Source of the DNA: Eutreptiella sp. 'Long Island Sound 2002'
Lineage: Eukaryota; Euglenozoa; Euglenophyceae; Eutreptiales; Eutreptiaceae
DNA: 64,000 nucleotides
NCBI GenBank assembly: GCA_964036045.1
Contig: OZ038387.1
Location: 54,530,427 to 54,594,426 of the forward strand
Direction of reading: 5' to 3'
Positions 48,401 through 57,400 of the stretch are shown piece after piece (position 1 is the first letter of the stretch; each line of letters begins with the position of its first letter). The position numbers and the translations under genes were made by a program. The notes under the pieces are model-generated. The model was not told the DNA's origin. It did no database searches and saw only the letters and a list, made by a program, of their open reading frames with translations.

Positions 48401-51400
48401 TGGTCTGCATGGTAAGGGGCGCTTAGTGACAGTGGAGTTCTACCGGATGCTAATCAAAATGAGATCTGCCATACAATTGCCGAGTAGTACCGGCCTTGGG
48501 AGCTGGGGCTGACCTGCTCTGGCTCGTAATCTTGGCCCGGCATTTTGCCGCCAGAATCCACAAACTGGCTCATCTCCAGGACCGCCCGACTGCCTTCGTA
48601 GGCCCGGGGGTCCATTTTGCCATCCTTGGCAAACCACAGCAGCGTCGGAAAAGATGGCACGGAATATTCCGCCTTGGCCCATGTTTCGGCGATGGCGTCA
48701 CACTTGGCGATGACAAGGTCCGCGCGGTCCTTGTAGCTGGTGGCCAGCTCCTCCCAAAACGGCATCATGCCCTTGCAGTGGGGGCACCATGGCGCATAGA
48801 ACACCACGAAAACGTCCTTTGTGCTGTCCTGTGCAGAAGAAATTGGAATGGATGAGTGCAGTCTCGAAAGCACCACGTTGAAAAAAGGTACACATCACAG
48901 AAATGCCGTGCCTGTTAAAAGTGGGACTTCAGAATTCTTCAGGAAAAAGAAATTCATACCTTTTGCAGAGCTTGTGAAAGTTGCACGAAAACAGGGGAAA
49001 AAACAAAAGCAGTCGCATGAAGAGGAGAGGAACGCACTTTCTTGAGAACAGTACTTCTGTGCCTTACAAAAGACAAAACGGAGCAATTAGGGAGAACTCT
49101 CGGGGGCTTGAAGGACATGGAGGAGCACCAGCATTCCATTGCAGGTCTCGCACATGGCGTTGCGATGAGACACTGCCGATAGAAAACCGTTTCCAATCGC
49201 CAATCATGGCAAGCACTCGCATTTAAAGCAGCCCCAACCTCCTCCTCCTTTTCCAACCTCACAAACCCTACCGGTCTGAGCCCTGCCTCTAATTTCAAGG
49301 ACCCAATCTCTTGAGACCAATTGGCTATTCCAGTTCCCGGTCCGGTAGGGTGTTTCTGTTGATGGTATCCGCAAGTCTACAGTTTGTTGGGATGTTTAGG
49401 GGATGGATCACTCCTACCAGCGGGACTGGGGAACCGCACTGCTGGCGTGAAGCCTGAGGTGTTTCGGGTGCGACCAAAACTGTAACTAGGCACAGGAACG
49501 GGATGAAGGCCAACCGGGACAGCTTGTACCTTGTCGCCCGGCAAACCAGGAGGTGGATCATCATTGGAACCACAGGCTCTTGAAGATCCCGGCATCCCTT
49601 GGGAAAACGGGAGGCTGGAAAAAAAGGGGCAACGTTGTAGCATTTTCTTGTCTGCGGCGGAGGTACAGCCAGTCACACACAGGTACACAGCCACACACAG
49701 CCAAAGAGGCACAGAGCCGCATGCAGAGCCGTACAGTAAATCTGTTGAAAGTCATGCAACAAGAAGCGTGAAAGTAGTGCTTGCCATGACTTGCGATTGA
49801 AAACGGTTTTGAGATGCTTCCGGGGCAGTATTCGGGAGCAGTCCTATCGGCAGTCTCCCATCGCAACGCCATGTGCGAGACCTGCAATGGAATGCTGGTG
49901 GTCCATGTCCTTCAAGCCCCTGAGAGTTCTCCTTAATTGCTCCGTTTTGTCCGTTTGACCCACAGAGCCACACAACCACACACAACCAACCAGAGCCACA
50001 CAGAGCCACAGGCACACAGAGCCATACAGAACCAAATGGAGACACCTGGATCACGCTTTTGTAATTGTTGCGGACGAGCTTCTTCACGTATGAACTCTTC
50101 TCGGCCTCGCGCTCGGCCGCAATCCGCTTCCTCCGCTCCTCGGCTTTGCGCGCCATCTCGACCTTCCGCCGCTCCTTGGCCGCCAGCTCTTGGGCCTCCC
50201 TTTCAAGGGCGGCTTTCGCTGTCGCCACCGCCTCGGCCACTCCGGCGATCCGGTCCTCACCGAATGAGAGTTGCAGATGGCGCACGATTTTGCTGCGGAT
50301 CTCCGCCTTCTCTATGGCGCCGGAGACGTCAATCTTATGCTGCTTTGCAAAGCTCTTCAACGCTTTGACGTTCAGCCGCCGGATGCTCCCGAAGGCTTTC
50401 AAAATATTGGTCTTGTGGTACAGCTGCGTGCGGGCAGCACTATCAAGCTGGAAGGGGTGCCGGAGAGGGTCGGAGAGGGTTGGAAGATTGGGGATGGCTG
50501 ACGACGTTTCGGTATTTCTTTGGTTTGCCTTCCACCAGGTATGGGTATGGTGAGGAGCACAGGGGCCCAGTCCCCCCCCCCTGGGGCCCGATGAAGATTA
50601 CGATTGCGATACCGGTACGCCCCAACATTGGTAGCGGGCAGCGACTACTATACTGTCACCCAGACCTATCATCGCAGTGCAAAGGGGGGGGGAGCGGGAG
50701 GCGTGGGGGAAGGGGATTGGAGAGGGGTGGAGAGGATCGTCAACAAACCTGCTCATTCTGCACCGCCTCCGCCACCCGGGTCTTCTCCTGCTCCACAAAA
50801 TCGAGCCCATGTCTGGCCATGTCCGCCACGATCCCCACATACAGCTGGGCAAACCCATACCTGCAGAAAGAAGGCCAAATTCCTAAATATGATTTCCTTC
50901 CTCCCAGGTGGTGTCTCATGTGACCTAACATGTGGCTTCGTCCAACGCACAAGGTGGGGAGGAATCTGCAGTCTTGGCACATTTCAGGACACGATTCTCG
51001 ACTCCAAACCGAGGAGGGGGGCATATGGCGGCTGCTGTAGGTGCATAGCACAGCCCATGGGCTGGGCGATAAGTCCCCCATCTGGACACCTCACAGCGAG
51101 GGCCCATGCTGATGAAGGAAATACCATGCCTGCAGAGCGAGAGGCTCCACTGCAGAACGGCTACGTTTGCTCACAGAACGCCTGCCCATGGCCCTCAACA
51201 GCGCTCAACTGGTGGGCATCATCATCAAGTGGCATCATGTTGTACACTATGGTGGTGTTCATCTGGATTGGGATCCTGGTACACCTGCCCTGTAGCTTGA
51301 CCCAGCAGCTGGACGCAATGTCGCACCCATCGCCTGGCCGGCCTTGGCGCCGGAGGGAGCAGTGAAGAATCGGTGGACTGTGGAAGCAGTGGGCTCGGTG

Positions 51401-54400
51401 GCTGTGGAGCCAACGGGACCTCGTACTGACTCATTGACACTGGGGTCTTCCTCATGATCCATGGGCCCAGTGGCTGTGAAACCAATGGGAGGGCGTACAG
51501 GTCTTCTGGGGCAGGGTGATCATATTCTGCTTGGGGAGGGTTCTCACTGAGCTCTTCGAATAGAGCAGCTAACAGTTTCGGGGGTAGAGGGTGGGGTCCT
51601 AAGCATTCTGCTCTCCTTCCCCGGACGTTGCAGCCGGCAACTAGTGGTCAGAGGTCATGGCAGATGGTGGTGCTTTGCTGTGCCAGCTGGAGAGACCATG
51701 TGGGAGGCAACGGTGCAGTCCCTCACGAGGACCGCCATGCTTTGACCAGGCTTACCCCTAGTATCCCTGCAGAGTTCCGCAATAGTCTAGGCAGACCTGG
51801 CTGGGGAGGAAAGGTGCATCCAGGCAGGCCCGAACAGAAGTCTTTGCTACAAATCACGGCAAAATGTGAAAAATTGGCCATCATTGTCAAGCAAAATATT
51901 GCTATGCAACCACACAAACCTCACAGCCATCAAAAAGACTCTCTTTCCCACCACCATCGTCTCAAAATGATGGGACCACAACAACAGCGGTTCCAAAAAG
52001 GCCCCCAAACCGACCGCAACATGGGGTCAATTGTGTTTACCCAACACTCCCTATGGGAGATTTCAACTTTTACGCATGAGTTATTATTTGTGGCATTGCC
52101 ATCACCAATGTTTGGTTCAATAGGCCCATTGCATCAAGGCATTGGTCGTTTTTAGGTGTGGTTCCACTTCACAAAGGATGTTGTCGATCATGATTTATTC
52201 CCCAGCACAAGATGGCCAAAACCCATTCCTAAGATCTATCTACAGTCTTGTCTGGACGGGAAAACAAAATGGCCGCAAGCCTCTCAGTGTTGGTGGTTGC
52301 CTACGGTCTGCAGGTGGGCAAAGCTGCTGGCTTCAAGGTCCAAGATTTTTCCTTCTTTAAAAGAAAGACAGGGGCTCAAACAACAAGGCATGCATCGGCC
52401 AACATCTCTCGGTATTGGGCTTCTTCAGAGCCACAGCGATCACCTTTGGAAAGGGCGAAATGGTTCTGTACCCCGTTGTCATGTTTCTGAACCCCCTCCT
52501 TCCTGCCCACCCTTCTTGTATTGTATCATGATGATGGAGAGGTGGGGCCAATCCTCACAACAAGAATTGCCACAAGCAAGACAGTTTTACCAAGGATGCA
52601 ACTCAACGGTGCTCCAAGCTGAAAGTGCCACAAATACCCACAAGAGGACCACACCACATTATCCCTTGTGATGGCTTCCTGAGCAGTCAGTTTTCGATGT
52701 TGGTGCCGATGAGAGGGGACATGATAGTTGAAACTCAGAATCCAAGTTGGCCACAAAAGAACACGGGGAGCCCCATAACTGTTGTGCATTCTTTGAGACC
52801 GGGAGACCCCAAGATAGCATGGCGCCATGTTACTTCTCTCCACTTCTCATGGTACCACCAGTGTTATGTAGACCGCCATGTGAAAGCAAATGCATGTAGT
52901 CTATTTCATGTACGCAGCTGCCTTTCAGGGACACATCCCTTTGGGGGCCTTTTTGGATACCTGTGTGGAAATTAGTGCGCACAACGCACATGCACGCACG
53001 TGCAAAGCAAACAGTCCCTGCAGAGCTAATGTAGAATAGCAATTCTTTCATGATGTTGGGAGTCATTTCCTCCCCTAAGCATCACAACGGTAAAGAAAAG
53101 TGGGATCCACAAGAATATTGGTGGGTTATCAAAATGGGTTGCGGCACCAAGCATCAACCTGTTAGACAGTACGATGAATCCCTACTTCATATGATCCGTA
53201 GTTCCTAGAGAGGGAACTTGCATATAGCCCCTATTGGTGTTCCTCGTGATATGGTTGCTGAGTGCCATATAATGTAATGTGCACACAAGTGTGCTTACTG
53301 ACCTTCAATGTCCCCAATCAACAGCCAAAGATAAAATGCTGTGCAAGCCACCTAGTGCTAGTGAAAAGGAGGGGTGGCACAGTGTTCCCGTGGACAAGAA
53401 ACTGTAAATCAGTGTGCTAGGGGTCTTGCATGCCAGCCACTGGACAGTAAATGCATGATTATTTGCAGATTCAGTCGGAAGATTGGAGTTGGTGGAGTTG
53501 GTCAAAATGTGCATAATCGGAATTGTTGCCTTGGCACACACCATGGGATGCGCAGCTTGGTAGGGCTCGACCCAACCCTTCTGCACTATCTGGGGACCGG
53601 AGGATCCAGAGGGGTCAAAAAGAGGGAGAGAGGGAAGGCCCAGGGTTGGGAGGGAGGGATGATGTGTGGGAGCCACCATACCAGCTGTGTGGTTCACATT
53701 ATATTGCATGGCAGGACACTTGCCTGTTTTCCTCATCCAAAGTCATCAAGTGATGTGGGCAATGACGCACAAAGGAGAAGAACGTTTTTTTGTGCCCCGT
53801 CCTGTGGGTATTAAGGTTTGGCTCATTTGCCTAGCGGTGGTGAAATTGGTCTGCATGAAGATCGGAGCTGTAATCCTGTGCCTGAAGGCAACTATGCACT
53901 ATGCACGATGTACTATGTACTATGTACTGTGCCCAACTCAGCCTCCCCAACACATGCTGCAGCACCACTGATATGCGACATGTACAGGACGCATAGCTGC
54001 AAAAATGGTCGATTGGGTATGGACACTTAATGTTGGTGCAAACCCTTGATGCAGCTGCACTATCCTGGGCCCCAGGAGCCGGGGGGTCCTTGGGTTGTCT
54101 GAGCCTGGGATCCCGTGGCGCACACACCAAGCAGCCTCTTAGACCAGGGACGTCAGCGTGTGATGGGCGACCCGGACAAATGGCGAACCCCCCCTCCCCG
54201 CCCGGATGAGCGTAGGTCTTGTTCCAAGGCCCCCCAATAGGCCCCCCCATAGGCCCTTCAATAGTCCCCCCAAAAGGCCCCCTAATAGACCCCCTAATAG
54301 GCCCCCTAATAGGCCAATAGGCCCCCCAATAGGCCCCCTAATAGACCCCCTCATAGGCCCCCTAATAGGCTGACCAATAGGCCCTCTAATAGGCCGACCA

Positions 54401-57400
54401 ATAGGCCCCCTAATAGGCCCCCCAGTAGGTCCCCTGAGGCCCCCCAATACGCCCACCAAAAGGCCCCCCAATAGGACAAATGGGGGTGCCCTTGTGGTGG
54501 CGATCAGCGGTCGTTATGCATCAAGGGCAACTAGTAAGAGCGCTGAAACTGAGGAGACCATTGGTGGCCACCCGTGCAAGGTTCTCGGGATGCTGGACAC
54601 AGCCTTGCCTGTGACCTAGACTGCAGGACTGGTGGCCGTTGGGGCAGCGGCTTTGAAAGAGGGTTAAAATGCAGGACACTCTGGCCAGTTCAGGGGACAC
54701 AGAGGGCGGAGTGCCGCCCCTCTGAATCCGCCCTACCACCGCCTACAGCCTCATGACCCCTCTGTGGGGAGCGACACCCCCTGTGCCCCTCGGACCATGA
54801 AATGAAGCCCGGTGAAGAATGGCGGTGTTCGCCCCCGAGCGCGGAGGCGCAAGTGCCTTTCCCTGCTACCCTCATGAGGTCGGCAACCGCACATGTGCGT
54901 CCCGCTGTTCCATAATCTTCATGTACTCAGATACGTGCGCTACAAAGCAGGGTTCATCCCTTTGACAGCAGGGCATTCACGGTGCATGTGCACCCTTTTG
55001 CAGGCACGTTCCTTGTGCGCTTGAGGACCGCACGGAATTGGACCGGGGCCGGAACCGGTGGCCTCAACAAACGATCTGATTTTGCTGTAAATCGGAGCGG
55101 GATGCGAGGGTGTATGGTACGGTATGGCGTTCACTCCGGTATCGGGCGGGGCCTTGGGCCGCACCCTCACACTTCCCGTGTTGAGGGCCGGGGTCGGAGG
55201 GCCCGCTTGCCGCGGCACCCGCGCGCCGGCCCCCGCCGTCTCTGGGGGGGGAGGGGGGTCCCTGGCGCGCGTCCCTGGTTCGCCCCCCGCGCGATGGTCA
55301 AACACACTGCGCACTGAGCAAAACACGCACATACTCGGGGCGGCCTTCCCAGACGGGCATCAGCTTACTCTCCATGGCGGCGACCAGGTCCAGCAGGCTC
55401 ACGTCACTGTCCTCCTCCAGTGCCAGCACCACTCGATCCAGGGTAGGAACGCGGCCCACGTGCGCAAGAAGAGCGCCGTCCAGGTCCCTGGCGTACCCGC
55501 ATTGCTTGTTCACGAAGTCCACCAGCGCCTCCTTGTCTTTGCCCAAAGTATACTCGACCCCGTACTTTTGGTCCTTCGGGAACCACTTTAGCGTCGGCGA
55601 CTCTTTGATGTTGTGTTTCTTGGTGGTGGCCGTCGCCTCCCCAGAGTCGATCTTCACGAACATCACGTCTGGCTCGTCCGCGAACACCGCGGCTACAGCC
55701 CTGAACACGGGCTCCAATTCCTTGCATTTGGGGTCCCACTGGACGCAGAAGTTGACCATCACATGCCACATTTCATCCTGAACAATGCCTTTGAAGGTAC
55801 GATCCGTCACCACTTGCACAAGAGGGAGGGTCAATTTGTGTTGCTTCTTCTTCTTCGGCTTCTGACGGGGAACGCCGTCGAAGGCACTCGCGTCCGTGCC
55901 ATGGTCCGCCGCCGTCCGTGCAGCAGGCTGCCCTGCCGACTGATCGGCATGACTTCCATCACCAGCAGCTTCGGCCACGGCATCTGGCGTTGCAGCCGGA
56001 TTGCGGTCGCCCTCCGCACTGGGCGGTGCTTGGGCATCCTGCTGCAAGGGATCCGTATCCACGCCTTGCAGTGTGTCCATGGTTTCCCCTTGTGGCTGCA
56101 TATGATGCTCCGAAGCGTCGCTGTGCTGTTCTGCCTCCATCACTTGGGCCTGTGCCTGATCCTCCCCGTCGGGCTTCGTGGTCGCATGCGCCTGCACATC
56201 CTCAGCAGCACGAGAATGTGTGTCCACAGCTGCTTCTTCCTGTAGTGTCTGTGGATGCTCCTCAGCAATAGGCTGACTCTCTACAGCTGCTGATTCCTGC
56301 GGCACTTGCGGATAGCCCCTCGCAACAGGAGGCTGACCCTCCACAGGTGCTGGTACTTGTGGCACCTTTGGGTCCTCCTCAGCAGCAGGTTGGCTCTCCA
56401 CAGCAGCCGGTACTTGTGGAACTTGTGGCACCTGGTGACCAACAGCAGGCTCCACGGCAGCTGGCATCTGTGGCACCTGCGGATACTCCTCAGTGACAGC
56501 AGGTTGACTGTGTGCAGCTGCTGTGACCTGTGGTACCTGTGGTACCTGCGGATACTCGCTAGCAACATCGGGTTGACTCTCCACAGTTGCTGCTTGTGGT
56601 ACCTGTAGTACCTGTGAGGACTCTGCGATGACAGCAGGACCGCTCTCCACAGTTACTGCTGCCTGTGGCACCTGTGCCACCTGTGGGCATTCCTCACCAA
56701 TAGCAGGCGGAGTCTCCACAGTTGCTGGTGCCTGTGGTACCTGTGGCACCTGTGAGAACTCCTCAGCAACAGCCGGCTGACTCTCCACAGTTACTGTTGT
56801 CTGTGGCACCTGTGGGTATTCCTCACCAAAAACAGGCGGAGTCTCCACATCTGCTGGTACCTGTAGATACTCCTCAGGAAAAGTAGAATGACTTTCCACA
56901 ATTCCTGGGACCTGTGGCACCTGCGGGTACTCCTCAGCAACAGCAGGCTGACTCTCCACAGATGCTGGTACCTGTGGCACCTGTGGCACCTGTGGCACCT
57001 GTGGCACCTGTGGCACCTGTGGCACCTGTGGGTACTCCTCACCAACAGCAGGCGCAGTCTCCACAGCTGCTGGTTCATGTGGTACCTGCCGGTACGCCTC
57101 GGCAGCAGCGGGCTGAGGCTGCACAGCTGCTGTTTGCGCATACTGCTCTACAACCGCCGGCTGACTCTCCAAAGCGGCTGCCTGCACCTGCATGTGCTCC
57201 TCCACAACAGGTTGCCGCAACTCCTCGGACGTTGCCTTCATTTCTGCGCCCCCTGCGGCGCGCTGTGTTTCCGCGACGTGGTCTTCAAATACAGTGGTTG
57301 GCTGAGCCCATGCAGACAGCAGTGATGCTGGTGCATTCTCGACGACAACATCGGGCTGCAACCCCACGTGCACAACCTGATGCTGTGAATACTGCGCAAC